A DNA stretch of 64,000 nt from contig JAXGTD010000001.1 of assembly GCA_040775095.1 (NCBI GenBank), positions 46,810 through 110,809 on the forward strand, written 5' to 3'. Made by a program: the position numbers and the translations under genes. The notes under the pieces are model-generated. The model did no database searches. It saw nothing but the letters and a program-made list of their open reading frames with translations, and had not been told where the DNA came from. Positions 45,431 through 54,545 of this stretch are shown here, in pieces (positions within the stretch are counted from its first letter, which is position 1; the number at the start of each line of letters is the position of its first letter). Source of the stretch: JAXGTD01 sp040775095. Lineage in GTDB: Bacteria > Pseudomonadota > Gammaproteobacteria > Chromatiales > Chromatiaceae.

Positions 45431-46296
45431 ATGCTGGAGGTACCGACTGCGACTAGATCCTGGGGGACGATGCCCGGGCTATTCGTCATGCTCGACGACC
45501 TGTGGGCCTTCGGCGACGAGGTGCTGTGCTTCAACATCTCCAACAGCACCGATTGGCTCAACGACAGCGCGCCCGAGACGACGCGCCAGGATGTCATCGT
45601 CCAGGGCGTCGAGGTCGACGGCTACCGGACTGAGCGCTTCGGGCCTTTCGGCGTCGCCAATGGCGGGCTGCTCGGGGTGACGCCGGCCGAAGGCGATGTG
45701 ACCTTTCGCGACTGCACCTTCCGGGACTGCCGCGTGGGCCCCGGCGTGGTCGGCGATCGCGACGCCGACATCCGCGTCGAAGACATTCAGACCGATCATT
45801 GCCGTGGCAACTGCATCCAGGTCATAGACATTATCGAGTCGCGCGTCCGCGTGCAGGATTGTCCTCTGATCTGCGATTCCTTCCCGCTGCCGCGGAGCTT
45901 GTCGGTGGCCAGGACGGTGTGCCCAGCAGTCAGGGGTGCGTCGTCGCGGTACAGGGAATGGGGGGCTGCGATTGGCTATCCATCCAATGTCCAGTGGGCC
46001 TCGCTCGCCTACAGCATCAAAGCACATACCGCGCATCGCGAGGCCGGCCCCCTGTGGACCTGGCGGCCTCAGGGTCCGTCGGCAGCGCAGGGACCCACCA
46101 AGCTCACTGCCAGAGACAACAGCTGCGTCTCGTCAACGACGCCCAACACCTGCTGTCTCCACCTGGCCGATCTGGAAAACCTGGCATTCGGTGTGCCGAC
46201 CCTCAGCGCCCTGGTTCAACGGAATTCCTGCCGGGACAGCCAGACTTGTATCAGCCTGGAGCATATCCAGGACGGCCGCGTCGTCGACAACCGGTG
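45431..46296 (+). pseudogene. Broken beta-helix (right-handed parallel) repeat protein gene
   Basis: The first 130 codons show repeating short strands typical of parallel beta-helix proteins: QDVIVQGVEVDGYR, GDVTFRDCTFRDCRVGPGVV, DADIRVEDIQTDHCRGNCIQ, SRVRVQDC. The match then moves between frames (a likely frameshift near 45850 and back near 46080). It resumes with similar strands (KLTARDNSCVSS, DGRVVDNRC), and ends where IS1380 sequence begins at about 46297. The start is unclear (ATG 45431 or 45470). Such proteins are often surface or carbohydrate-active, but no catalytic site can be seen. Confidence 0.5.
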
Positions 46297-46875
46297 CGCG
46301 AGGCGTTCGACGACCGGCGCCATCCGTCCTACATCACCCATCGGCTGCGCGAGTTGATCGCGCAGCGGGTCTATCAGACTGCCTGGGCGTACGCAGACAG
46401 CAACGATGCCGATCGGCTGCGTAAGGATGCGGTGTTCAAGCTTGGGCTGGAGCGCAAGCCGCTGGACGAGACCATGGATCTGGCCAGCGCACCAAGCTGG
46501 ACCTGCCCATTCCCGAGTGTGCCTATCGCGACCTGTGCTGCGCGCGCGGCTAGGATGAGAACTTCATCAAGATGTCCAAGAACGATCTGGCCAGCGACCG
46601 CACCTCCGATCACGGCTTCCTGGCCAATCAGATGCGTCTGTTCTTCTGCTGCGCCGCCTACGTCCTGCACCAGACCCTGCGCAGCGAGATCCTCGCCGAC
46701 ACCGAACTGGCCAACGCCCAGCCCTCCACCGTGATCATCAAGCTGTTCAAGATCGCCGTGCGCGTGGTGCAGTACAAGGATCGCGTGCGCCTGCATCTGC
46801 CCTCAAGCTGTCCGCTCAAGGCCCTGCTCAAGCACGTCACCGAGCAGTTTCTGCTGCCCCGCCAAAGCCCGTCCC
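46297..46875 (+). pseudogene. IS1380-family transposase remnant
   Basis: Two pieces match the IS1380 transposase: DDRRHPSYITHRLRELIAQR (from about 46300, first frame) and CAYRDLCCARG-stop-DENFIKM then DLASDRTSDHGFLANQMRLF through VVQYKDRVRLHLPSSCPLKA (second frame, to about 46840). They are out of frame near 46485, and an in-frame TAG stands at 46551-46553. The N-terminal third is absent. The following DNA to about 47150 may be the element's 3' end, with no ORF. Confidence 0.8.
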
Positions 46876-47559
46876 CAGCGGATAGCGCGCCGAGGTGGCC
46901 TCGCGCGAGCGCGTCGCCACCTCGGCTGCAGCCTATTTCGATGCTCTACAAGGCGGGCAGGGAGCGCTGTGCCCGCAGAGCGAAAAATCGACTCATGCCC
47001 CATTGTTCTGCGCCGCCCGCCAGCCCCGATTGGGGATGTTGCCTGCTCCGCTCCCCGCCAATCGTCCCCGCTGACCACGAAACTCGGCCCTCGGTGACCG
47101 GCGCTTGCCCTGGCAAGCAGGTTCATGAAACATTCGGGCTAGAACATCCAGTCAATCATGCTTTTTTTGTTCGCCATTTTGTTGAATTCTCCAAGCGCCA
47201 CACTCACTTACGTGACGATGTAACTCATGGAAAATTCCTGATTTCGTGATCTGAGCTGATCGCGGATGAAGATGTTTCGTTACAGAACAAAGGGATAACG
47301 GTGAAATGGACGCATTTCCGCACTCGCCCAGCAGGTGCTGCGTTGCGACGGTTTGTCTTACCGAATCGGAAGCCGATTTCACCTCCCGCGCGGGGGCTTG
47401 GACTCATTGCCATGGCGCTGAATGCGCGCACCAACCTGGCAGCGTATGCCAAGGCGGTATCACCGCTGCGCCGCGATGCCATGCCTCACGCCGGCATCCA
47501 CTGCTGCTACGTCGCGCTGCTGTGTCTGGGTAACGGTGTCCGGTCGGGTCTCGTAGGCA

Positions 47560-47722
47560 GTGCTCCAGCAACGGCCTGCGGCGGGGCGCCGCGGATCATC
47601 GCCTGCATTGAAGCCACGGCGGTGATCAAGAAGATTCTCTCTCACCTCGACACCAAAGACGCGTTCGAGCCCCTGCGCCACCGCCCGCCGATTGCGGACG
47701 TCGGATCTGCTCCCGTGCGCCA
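47560..47722 (+). pseudogene. IS91-family transposase fragment (C-terminal)
   Basis: The frame reads PRIIACIEATAVIKKILSHL and DTKDAFEPLRHRPPI, the conserved IS91-type C-terminus. The same block is in the fragment at 57912-58280. Upstream DNA (46876-47559) gives no intact gene. The fragment probably shares origin with the N-terminal piece at 44576-44700. Confidence 0.7.
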
Positions 47723-47839
47723 TGCATGGTCAAATCATTTCGGCTGGCATGGGTGCGGCTTCGATGTGTCATAGGGCACCACTTGCCGTATTTCAGTGCA
47801 ACAATCCGACTAACTGATCATTCTGCAAGGTACAGCGAC

Positions 47840-48436
47840 ATGATTAAAACCAAAACCCCGCTGCTTGGCTGGGCGTTCAACGACGTCCTGAATGAACTAC
47901 ACCAGATCGTGTTCGAAGGTGTGCCCGGCGAAACCGCACCGTTCGAGATCACCCATCTCGAACGTGAGTACATCGCCTATGTGCTCGCCTGCTATTACCA
48001 GTGCGGGCGCTGTCTCGAATTTCACGAACGCGCGATCAAACTAGCCCGCAAGAAAGAAAAAGCTCCGGAATGGAACTGGAAGGATGACCTGATCAGCGTG
48101 ACCCTGTTCCTTCACTTGGACGGCAAGAAACTTTCGGAGATGGAGTGGGAGCGCTGGGTCAAGGCCTGGCGAGCCTACGCGGCCCGAATCGATAACCGAC
48201 ATCCGGGCCTGGCCTGCTTCCTGGCCTATGCGATCGGCATCGCGCGGCATGACAAGCACCTGATGGACCTCGCCTTCGAGTCCATCAGCAACCGTATTGA
48301 AGACAATGACCGGCTGAAAGGCATCATCCGGGACGTCGACGGCGTGGTTATCTTCATGAAGGCGGCCACCTCCAAAAACCGAAGCGACACGACGATACTG
48401 AGCCACCTCAAATCCAGGGGTATAACGGACGTATAG
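47840..48436 (+). CDS. AhpD/carboxymuconolactone decarboxylase-like protein
   Basis: The 198-aa helical protein, starting at MIKTKTPLLGWAFNDVL (ATG 47840), has the AhpD-type core EREYIAYVLACYYQCGRCLE followed by FHERAI (about residues 49-74). The E...C-x2-C...H arrangement used by alkylhydroperoxidase D and relatives is complete. The C-terminal half is longer than in simple AhpD domains and ends HLKSRGITDV. It probably has a peroxidase or thiol-redox role; the partner reductant is unknown. An in-frame ATG 114 bp upstream is rejected as it runs into IS debris. GC is lower than in neighbours, and it stands alone between IS remnants and the TRAP operon. The multi-hairpin repeat (copy C) begins right after its TAG. 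Confidence 0.75.
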   Translation: MIKTKTPLLGWAFNDVLNELHQIVFEGVPGETAPFEITHLEREYIAYVLACYYQCGRCLEFHERAIKLARKKEKAPEWNWKDDLISVTLFLHLDGKKLSEMEWERWVKAWRAYAARIDNRHPGLACFLAYAIGIARHDKHLMDLAFESISNRIEDNDRLKGIIRDVDGVVIFMKAATSKNRSDTTILSHLKSRGITDV

Positions 48437-48579
48437 GGAAACCCTGATCAATTCAGCGGTTTCCGCGGGGCAGCAAACCCCGCCATTTTCGACGCCTGTA
48501 CGGCGTGGAAAATGAAGGCATTCGGAAATCGAATTTTCGAATGCCGTGCTGATTTTGGCCAGGATGGCCAAGAATCAGC
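48437..48579. repeat. Multi-hairpin dispersed element, copy C
   Basis: Five hairpins in order: GGAAACC/GGTTTCC (48437-48464), GCGGGG/CCCCGC (48465-48483), CATTTTC plus ACGCC pairing GGCGT plus GAAAATG (48484-48514), GGCATTCG/CGAATGCC (48517-48545), and GCTGATT-TTGGCC pairing GGCCAA-AATCAGC around an AGGAT loop (48548-48579). Compared with copy A the stems differ but pairing is kept, and loops are similar (fourth hairpin interior GAAA...TTTT, fifth loop AGGAY). It starts at the stop codon of the AhpD-like gene. Confidence 0.78.
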
Positions 48580-48662
48580 GTCTCCATAGCCATGTTCGAC
48601 CTTTGTCTGTGATCATTCCCGGTGCAGCTTCGATACGTCTCCCCCACCGGCGAGCTCCAGGA

Positions 48663-48723
48663 TTAGCTCCCGTGCCAGGAGCAAAGGGTAACCTCTTCGT
48701 GAAAGATAATCACACGGGATGGA
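48663..48723. repeat. 61-bp repeat with TCCCGTG/CACGGGA ends, copy 1
   Basis: This 61-bp segment recurs at 59389-59449 with about seven differences. Near its ends are the inverted 7-mers TCCCGTG (48668-48674) and CACGGGA (48713-48719). It lies 5 bp beyond the stop of the TSUP gene. The reverse strand encodes SRVIIFHEEVTLCSWHGS in an open frame, as copy 2 does. Confidence 0.7.
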
Positions 48724-48727
48724 ACAG

Positions 48728-49543
48728 CTATGTCAGGACCATTTTGATGCCGACGATGAACAGGAACAGGGCGAAGGCGCGCTTGAGCTGGGGCACGTTG
48801 AGCCGGTAGGCGAGCTTCACCCCCAGGGGCGCGAACGCCATGGTCATGGGCACCAGGGCGGCGAAGGCGGCCCAGTTGACGTAGCCGGTGGACAGGGGCG
48901 GGAGATCCGGCTGACCCCAGCCGTTGGCGACATAGAGCAGAGTGGCCGGGACGCTGATGACGAGCCCGAAGACCGAGGCGGTGGACACCGCGCGGTGAAT
49001 GGCGAACCCGAACAGGGTGAGCAGGGGGACCATGAGGGTCCCGCCCCCGATCCCGAGCAGCGCCGAGAACCCGCCGACCAGCACCGCCATGGGCACCTGC
49101 GCCGGCAGGGCGGGCAGCCGGTCGAAGAGCTGCAGGCGCCAGCGATTGCTGGCGAGCATGTGTGCCGAGACCGCGATCAGCATGCCGCCAAAGACTGTCT
49201 TGACCTGCGCCCCGTCGATCACCCGCGGGGCGAGCGCCCCGATCGCCACCCCCGCGAGCACGGGCAGTATCCATTGCCGCACCAGGTCCGTGTCCACGTT
49301 GCCCCTTTTGTAGTGGCTTCGCGCGGACATCATCGCGGTGAGCACGATGGTGGACAGGGAGGTGCCGACGGCCAGCGGCATGGCCAGGCTGGCGGACACG
49401 CCGAACCCGGTGAACAGGTGGAACAGAAGGGGCACGATGACGATGCCCCCGCCCACCCCCAGCAGACCCGCCAGGATGCCGGCGAACGCCCCGGCGATCA
49501 GCAGCATGGGGATGAGCAGCCAGAGCTCCTGAAGCTCGATCAT
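48728..49543 (-). CDS. TSUP/TauE-SafE family transporter
   Basis: This 271-aa membrane protein has about eight helices and the two internal TSUP repeats. Each repeat has a glycine-rich motif: AGLLGVGGGIVIVPLL (about residues 24-39) and ALLGIGGGTLMVPLL (about 157-171). The family exports sulfite, sulfoacetate or other organic anions. Its ATG overlaps the stop of the upstream hydrolase gene by 4 bp, so it is the last gene of the TRAP operon and probably exports a product of the same pathway. Substrate unknown. Confidence 0.93.
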   Translation of the reverse strand: MIELQELWLLIPMLLIAGAFAGILAGLLGVGGGIVIVPLLFHLFTGFGVSASLAMPLAVGTSLSTIVLTAMMSARSHYKRGNVDTDLVRQWILPVLAGVAIGALAPRVIDGAQVKTVFGGMLIAVSAHMLASNRWRLQLFDRLPALPAQVPMAVLVGGFSALLGIGGGTLMVPLLTLFGFAIHRAVSTASVFGLVISVPATLLYVANGWGQPDLPPLSTGYVNWAAFAALVPMTMAFAPLGVKLAYRLNVPQLKRAFALFLFIVGIKMVLT

Positions 49544-51156
49544 GACGCCGTCCCTCCCTCGGCGGCCATTGCAGCGCCGTCGCTACGGGGGTCCGCGGCG
49601 CCCTCCAGCCGCCCGTCGGGGTGGCGCAGGACGGCGCCGGCGTGCCCGACCGTCTCGTCGAATGCCGTCAGAAGCGCGATGCTGTGCCCGCGCCGGCGCA
49701 GCTCGGCGACCAGCGCCGGGTCGAAGCGCGCCTCCAGCTTCAGGTTGTCCGACTGATCGCCCCAGGTGCGCCCCAGCACCCAGCGCGGCGCCGCGATCGC
49801 CCGGTCCAGCCGCTGGCCGTAGTCGGCGTAACGGGTGAAGACCGCGGCCTGGGTCTGCGGCTGGCCGTCGCCGCCCATGGTGCCGAATACCAGCTCGCGC
49901 CCGTCCTCGAAGTGGGCCATGGACGGGCACAGGGTGTGGAAGGGCAGCGTGCGCGGGCGAAGCTCCAGCGGGTGCCCGCCCTGCAGGGAGAAGCTCGCGC
50001 CCCGATTCTGCCAGCACAGCCCCGTGCGCGGGAGCACCAGGCCGCTTCCGAACTCGTGGTAGATGCTCTGGATGCAGCTCACCGAGCGCCCCGCCGCGTC
50101 GATCGCGCCGAACCAGGTGGTGTCGGCGGGGCTGGTGGCCGCGCCCCACGGCGCGGCCCGCGCCCCATCGATGGCGGCGCTCAGGGTATCCAGGCGGGCG
50201 TCCCCGAGCAGTGCCTGGGCGGGCTCGGCCATCCGCTCCGGGTCGCGGATCTCCCGGTTGCGCACCGCAAAGGCCTGCTTGGTGGCCTCGACCAGCCAGT
50301 GCACCATGTCCGCGTCCTCGACGGGGGCCACCCCGGCGGGGCGGCGGGCGAACTGTCCGAGGATCATCAGGGTCGCCGCCCCCTGGGTAGGGGGCGGGGT
50401 CGTGAAGATATCGACGTCGCCCCGGCGCAGCCGCAGCGGCTCGCTCAGGCGCGCCTTGTGCCCGGCGAGGTCCGCGCGGCGCAGGGGGCTGCCGGCCCGG
50501 GCCAGGTCGGCGGCGATGGCCTCGGCCAGCTCGCCGCGGTAGAAGTCGTCCAGCCCTGCGTGGGCCAGCCGCTCCAGGGTCCCGGCGAGGGCCGGCTGGG
50601 TGAGGGTCGCGCCGGGCGCGGGCGCCTGTCCCTCGTCGAGGAACACCCCGGCGAAGCCCGGCTGGGGGGCCAGCTCCGCGAGCTTGTCCGCGCTGGCGCG
50701 GGCCTGGCTGTCGGTGACCCGGTAGCCGTGGCGGCAGTAGCCCACCGCGTCGCGCAGCAGGCGCGTCAGGGGCAGCCGTCCGCCCCAGGCGCCCCCGCCG
50801 ATCTCGAGCGCCGCCTGCCAGCCGGAGACGGCCCCGGCCGCGGTGATCGCGGCGTCGGGGCCGCGGTAGGGAATGCGTTCGTGGCCGGCATCCAGGTAGC
50901 GCTGACGATCCACGCCGGCGGCGGTGCGCCCGCACGCCAGGATGGAGCGCACCGGCTCGCCCGGGGCGTGCACCAGCCAGAAGCTGTCGCCGCCCAGGCC
51001 GGTCATGTGCGGGTAGACCGCGGACAGGGTGGCGGCCATGGCCACGCAGGCCTCGATGGCGTTGCCGCCCTCGGCCAGCACGGCGGCGGCGGATTCGGCG
51101 GCCTGGGCGTGGGGCGCCACGGCCAGACCGCCTCGGGTTTCGGTGTAGAGGGACAT
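49540..51156 (-). CDS. Gamma-glutamyltransferase-fold Ntn hydrolase (HpxW-like)
   Basis: A 538-aa precursor of the GGT family that should cleave itself into two subunits. The N-terminal part has GLAVAPHAQAAESAAAVLAE and AVYPHMTGLGGDSFWLVH. The new N-terminal Thr of the small subunit is in DTTWFGAID (Thr 346 or 347), followed by QSIYHEFGSGLVLPRTGLCW and the GTMGGDGQPQTQA motif. There is no signal peptide, unlike periplasmic GGT. From recall, the YPHM and IYHEFGSG stretches resemble the branch that includes oxamate amidohydrolase (HpxW); this should be confirmed by alignment. It sits between the TRAP permease (27 bp upstream) and the TSUP gene (4-bp overlap), so it likely acts on the imported compound in the cytoplasm. 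Confidence 0.88.
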   Translation of the reverse strand: MSLYTETRGGLAVAPHAQAAESAAAVLAEGGNAIEACVAMAATLSAVYPHMTGLGGDSFWLVHAPGEPVRSILACGRTAAGVDRQRYLDAGHERIPYRGPDAAITAAGAVSGWQAALEIGGGAWGGRLPLTRLLRDAVGYCRHGYRVTDSQARASADKLAELAPQPGFAGVFLDEGQAPAPGATLTQPALAGTLERLAHAGLDDFYRGELAEAIAADLARAGSPLRRADLAGHKARLSEPLRLRRGDVDIFTTPPPTQGAATLMILGQFARRPAGVAPVEDADMVHWLVEATKQAFAVRNREIRDPERMAEPAQALLGDARLDTLSAAIDGARAAPWGAATSPADTTWFGAIDAAGRSVSCIQSIYHEFGSGLVLPRTGLCWQNRGASFSLQGGHPLELRPRTLPFHTLCPSMAHFEDGRELVFGTMGGDGQPQTQAAVFTRYADYGQRLDRAIAAPRWVLGRTWGDQSDNLKLEARFDPALVAELRRRGHSIALLTAFDETVGHAGAVLRHPDGRLEGAADPRSDGAAMAAEGGTAS

Positions 51157-51183
51157 GATGGGCTCGTGTGGGTCTTGCGGGGG

Positions 51184-52506
51184 CTACCAGCCGATGGCCT
51201 TGGGCAGCCAGGTGGCGATCGCCGGGAACAGCATCACCAGCAGCAGGCCGAGGGCCTGGATCCCGATGAATGGCACCACCCCGCGGTAGATGTCGGCGGT
51301 GCCGACCTGGGGCGGTGCGACGCCGCGCAGGTAGAAGAGCGACCAGCCGAAGGGCGGGGTCAGGAAGGAGGTCTGCAGGTTCATTGCCACCAGCATGCAG
51401 AGCCAGACGATGTCGGTCCCCTGGGAGTGGAAGAAGGGCAGCAGCAGGGGCAGGACGATGTAGGTGATCTCGATCCAGTCCAGGAAGAAGCCGAGAAGGA
51501 ACAGGAGCACCATCATGAAGACGAGCCCGCCCCACATGCCCCCGGGAAGGAGCTCGAACACCCGGTCGATCAGGTCGTCGCCGCCCAGGCCGCGGAAGCT
51601 CAGGCTGAACACCTGGGCGCACATGAGCACGAACAGCGTCATGCCGGTGATCTTGAAGGTGCCGTCCATGGTCTCGCGCAGCACCTGGTAGCTCATGCGA
51701 CGGCTCAGGGTCACCAGCAGCAGGGCCCCGAGGGCGCCCATCGAGGCCGCCTCGGTGGGGGCCGCCACGCCGCCGATGATGGACCCGAGCACCGCCACCA
51801 CCAGCGCGACGGGCGGCATCACTACCTTCACCAGGTCGAGCATCAGCTGTCCCCGGCTCATGCCCTTTCGCTCCTCGGCAGGCACCGGCGGCATGCGCCC
51901 GGGGCTGCGCCAGGCGGTCAGCAGGATATAGAGAAAGTAGAGCATCCCCAGCATGAGCCCGGGCACCAGGGCGGCGGCGAACAGGGTGCCGATCGACTCG
52001 CCGGTGATATCGGCTAGCAGGATCAGCACCAGGCTCGGCGGGATGATCTGCCCCAGGGTGCCGGAGGCGCAGATGGTGCCGCAGGCGATACGCGGGTCGT
52101 AGTCGCGGCGCAGCAGGGTCGGCAGGGTGATGAGCCCGACCGTCACCACCGTGGCCGCGACGATGCCGGTCGAGGCGCCCATGAGCACCCCGACGAAGAC
52201 GATGGCCATGGCCATGCCCCCGGCATGCCCGCCGGCCAGGTGCCCGATGACGTCGAGCATGCGCTCGGCCATGCGCGACTTCTCCAGCAGCACGCCCATG
52301 AAGACGAACAGCGGGATCGCCAGCAGGGAATAGCTCGTCGCCACGCCGAACAGGCGCAGGGGGAGCAGGTTGAAAAGGTCCAGGCCGAACCCGGCGATCC
52401 CGAACAGGATGCCGCTTGCCGCCAGGGCGAAGGGGACCGGGATACCGCCGAGGATCAGGGCGAACAGGGCCATGACCATCAGGATGGCGAGCGTTTCTTC
52501 ACTCAT
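51184..52506 (-). CDS. dctM: TRAP transporter large permease DctM
   Basis: The 440-aa protein has about twelve helices and belongs to the DctM family: the N-terminus LAILMVMALFALILGGIPVP, then MGASTGIVAATVVTVGLITLP, and IPPSLVLILLADITGESIGTL at about residues 165-185. It forms the Na+-coupled channel with DctQ. Its start overlaps the dctQ stop by 8 bp. It is followed by the GGT-fold hydrolase gene in the same operon. Confidence 0.95.
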   Translation of the reverse strand: MSEETLAILMVMALFALILGGIPVPFALAASGILFGIAGFGLDLFNLLPLRLFGVATSYSLLAIPLFVFMGVLLEKSRMAERMLDVIGHLAGGHAGGMAMAIVFVGVLMGASTGIVAATVVTVGLITLPTLLRRDYDPRIACGTICASGTLGQIIPPSLVLILLADITGESIGTLFAAALVPGLMLGMLYFLYILLTAWRSPGRMPPVPAEERKGMSRGQLMLDLVKVVMPPVALVVAVLGSIIGGVAAPTEAASMGALGALLLVTLSRRMSYQVLRETMDGTFKITGMTLFVLMCAQVFSLSFRGLGGDDLIDRVFELLPGGMWGGLVFMMVLLFLLGFFLDWIEITYIVLPLLLPFFHSQGTDIVWLCMLVAMNLQTSFLTPPFGWSLFYLRGVAPPQVGTADIYRGVVPFIGIQALGLLLVMLFPAIATWLPKAIGW

Positions 52507-53086
52507 GATCCGCGTGCTCCGGCTGGCGCAGCTGGGTGATGCCGTAGAGGGTCATGGCCAGGCCCTGCACGGCGATGAGGAAGAACCCGAGCGGGACGAA
52601 GGCCTTGATCAGCCAACGCCCGGGCAGGCCGCCCGGATCGGGCGAGCCCTCGGCGATCTCCCAGGACATGCCCACGAAGGCCAGCGACTGCCAGGCGACG
52701 AACAGCATGGTCGGCACCACGACCAGGGCCGGCAGCAGGACGTCCATCCAGCGCTTCACCCGCGGGCTGTAGCGCTGGTAGAAGATGTCCACGCGCACGT
52801 GCTCGCCCTGCTGCAGGGTGTAGCTGGCCCCGATCAGGGCGATCACGGCCAGCACGTGCCACTCGAGCTCCTGCTCCGCGACCGAGCTGACGCGCCAGAC
52901 GTAGCGGAAGAGCACGTCGCCGGCCACCAGGAGCACGAGCACCAGGGTGAGCCAGGCGGTCGCCCGCCCGAGCCGGGCCACGAACCGGTCGAGCACGCCG
53001 GCCACGCCGCCGATATCGGGCAGCCTCGCCACCCGGTTCGGGGCGAGCCAGCGCGGCTCGGCCCACTTTTCCTTGAAGGCTTCCAC
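52499..53086 (-). CDS. dctQ: TRAP transporter small permease DctQ
   Basis: The 195-aa protein has four helices of the DctQ type. The second membrane region includes ELEWHVLAVIALIGASYTLQ, followed by the highly conserved HVRVDIFYQRYSPRVK (about residues 93-108), a hallmark of DctQ. A 40-residue hydrophilic N-terminus precedes the first helix. It starts 9 bp after dctP ends and overlaps dctM. Confidence 0.94.
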   Translation of the reverse strand: MEAFKEKWAEPRWLAPNRVARLPDIGGVAGVLDRFVARLGRATAWLTLVLVLLVAGDVLFRYVWRVSSVAEQELEWHVLAVIALIGASYTLQQGEHVRVDIFYQRYSPRVKRWMDVLLPALVVVPTMLFVAWQSLAFVGMSWEIAEGSPDPGGLPGRWLIKAFVPLGFFLIAVQGLAMTLYGITQLRQPEHADHE

Positions 53087-53095
53087 GAACGGGCC

Positions 53096-54190
53096 TCAGA
53101 GGTTCTTGTTGAGGACCACCGCCTCGCTGCTGTTGAGCCAGGCGTCGGACCTGGCCTTGAAGGCGAAGTAGTGCTCGTGCACCTTCTTGGCGAGCGGGTC
53201 CTCGGCGATCAGCTCGTCCAGGGTCTCGAAGGTGAGCTTGCGCAGGGTCTCGATGATCTCGTCGGACAGGCTCCCGACCTTCACCCCGTGGTTCTTCACC
53301 AGGTCCTCGAGGGCCTCGGCGTTGTTGGCGTTCGACCAGGAGAAGCTGATCTCGTTGCAGGCCGCCGCGGCGTTCTCGATCACCGCCTGCAGGTCGGGGG
53401 GCAGGCCCTCCCAGGTCTCCTTGTTCATCAGCAGCTCGCTGACGTTGGACGGCTCGTGCCAGCCGGTCATGTAGTAGTACTTGGCGGCGTTCATCAGGCC
53501 GAGCTTGCGGTCCTGGTAGGGGCCGACGAACTCGGCAGCGTCGATCACGCCGCGCTGCAGGGCGGGGAAGATCTCGCCGCCGGGCAGGAGCTTCACGCTT
53601 ACGCCGAGCTTCTCGTAGACCTTGCCCGCCAGGCCGGGGATGCGCATGCGCAGGCCCTTGAAGTCCTCGACCGTCTCGATCGGCTTGCGGAACCAGCCGG
53701 TCATCTGCATGCCGGTGTTGCCGGCGGGCAGGGCCTTGAGGCCGAACGGCGCGTACACCTCGTCCCAGAGCGCCTGGCCGCCGCCCTGGCTCAGCCAGGC
53801 GTTGACGGCGAGGGCGTCCATGCCGAAGGGGACGGCGGTGAAGTACTGGGCCGCGAAGGACTTGCCCGACCAGAAGTAGGCGTTGCCCCAATTCATGTCC
53901 ACCGTGCCCTGGCGCACGGCGTCGAAGCCGCCGAGGGCCGGGATCAGCTCGCCGGCGGCGTAGAACTTGATCTTGATGCGCCCGCCGGACATGGCCTCGA
54001 CCCGCTCGATGAAGTCGGTGGCGCTTCCCGGGCCGGTGGAATAAAAGGGTGCCCCGCCGGGGTAGGCGCAGGTCATCTTGAGCTTGTAGGTCTTCTCGGA
54101 GGCACGCGCCAGGGCGGGGGCGGCCAGGGATCCGGCGGCGGCAGCGGCACCGAGGCCGGCGGTGAGGAATTTGCGTCGATTCAGGGGCAT
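53096..54190 (-). CDS. dctP: TRAP substrate-binding protein, TakP-like
   Basis: The 364-aa periplasmic protein starts at the ATG at 54190 with a perfect GGAGG 8 bp upstream. The signal NRRKFLTAGLGAAAAAGSLA is twin-arginine-like (RRKFL). The mature part follows the TakP branch of DctP proteins: AAGELIPALGGFDAVRQGTV, YFTAVPFGMDALAVNAWLSQ, GLRMRIPGLAGKVYEKLG with the ligand-binding Arg, and DAAEFVGPYQDRKLGL. TakP binds 2-oxo acids such as pyruvate with Na+. The ligand here is likely a small carboxylate. It is the first gene of the dctPQM-hydrolase-TSUP operon and diverges from an Lrp/AsnC gene. Confidence 0.93.
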   Translation of the reverse strand: MPLNRRKFLTAGLGAAAAAGSLAAPALARASEKTYKLKMTCAYPGGAPFYSTGPGSATDFIERVEAMSGGRIKIKFYAAGELIPALGGFDAVRQGTVDMNWGNAYFWSGKSFAAQYFTAVPFGMDALAVNAWLSQGGGQALWDEVYAPFGLKALPAGNTGMQMTGWFRKPIETVEDFKGLRMRIPGLAGKVYEKLGVSVKLLPGGEIFPALQRGVIDAAEFVGPYQDRKLGLMNAAKYYYMTGWHEPSNVSELLMNKETWEGLPPDLQAVIENAAAACNEISFSWSNANNAEALEDLVKNHGVKVGSLSDEIIETLRKLTFETLDELIAEDPLAKKVHEHYFAFKARSDAWLNSSEAVVLNKNL

Positions 54191-54545
54191 GGGGACCTCC
54201 GCGGGGACTGGGTGTGATGATCGGTCGGCGCCTGTTGCCGAATGTCTGGTATCGGTCGACAAACGCGCTCCTAGGGCCTAAGCAACCGGCATGCCAGCCT
54301 GTATGAAGCATGATAAATACGATGTAAAACAATATGTCTTCGGCCATGCCCCATGTCTCTACTCGGCTTGACATCCGGGTAGTCGCACCCGGCTGGCGCG
54401 GCCGCTCCCCACTGGACAAATGGCAACACAGGGTGCCCGAGTGGGCCAGCTAGCGTCGGATGTCAGCCCTCCGAGGAGCCGTCCCTGACGTTTTGGACGA
54501 TTATCGGTCTTCGGATTGACATTCGGCGCCAGAAGCGGCCTCCAC

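Noticed and set aside
49583..52017. Long frames on both strands opposite or offset to the GGT-fold hydrolase and DctM genes.
   Set aside because: Arg/Ala/Pro-rich translations without motifs; the recognised genes explain the DNA fully.
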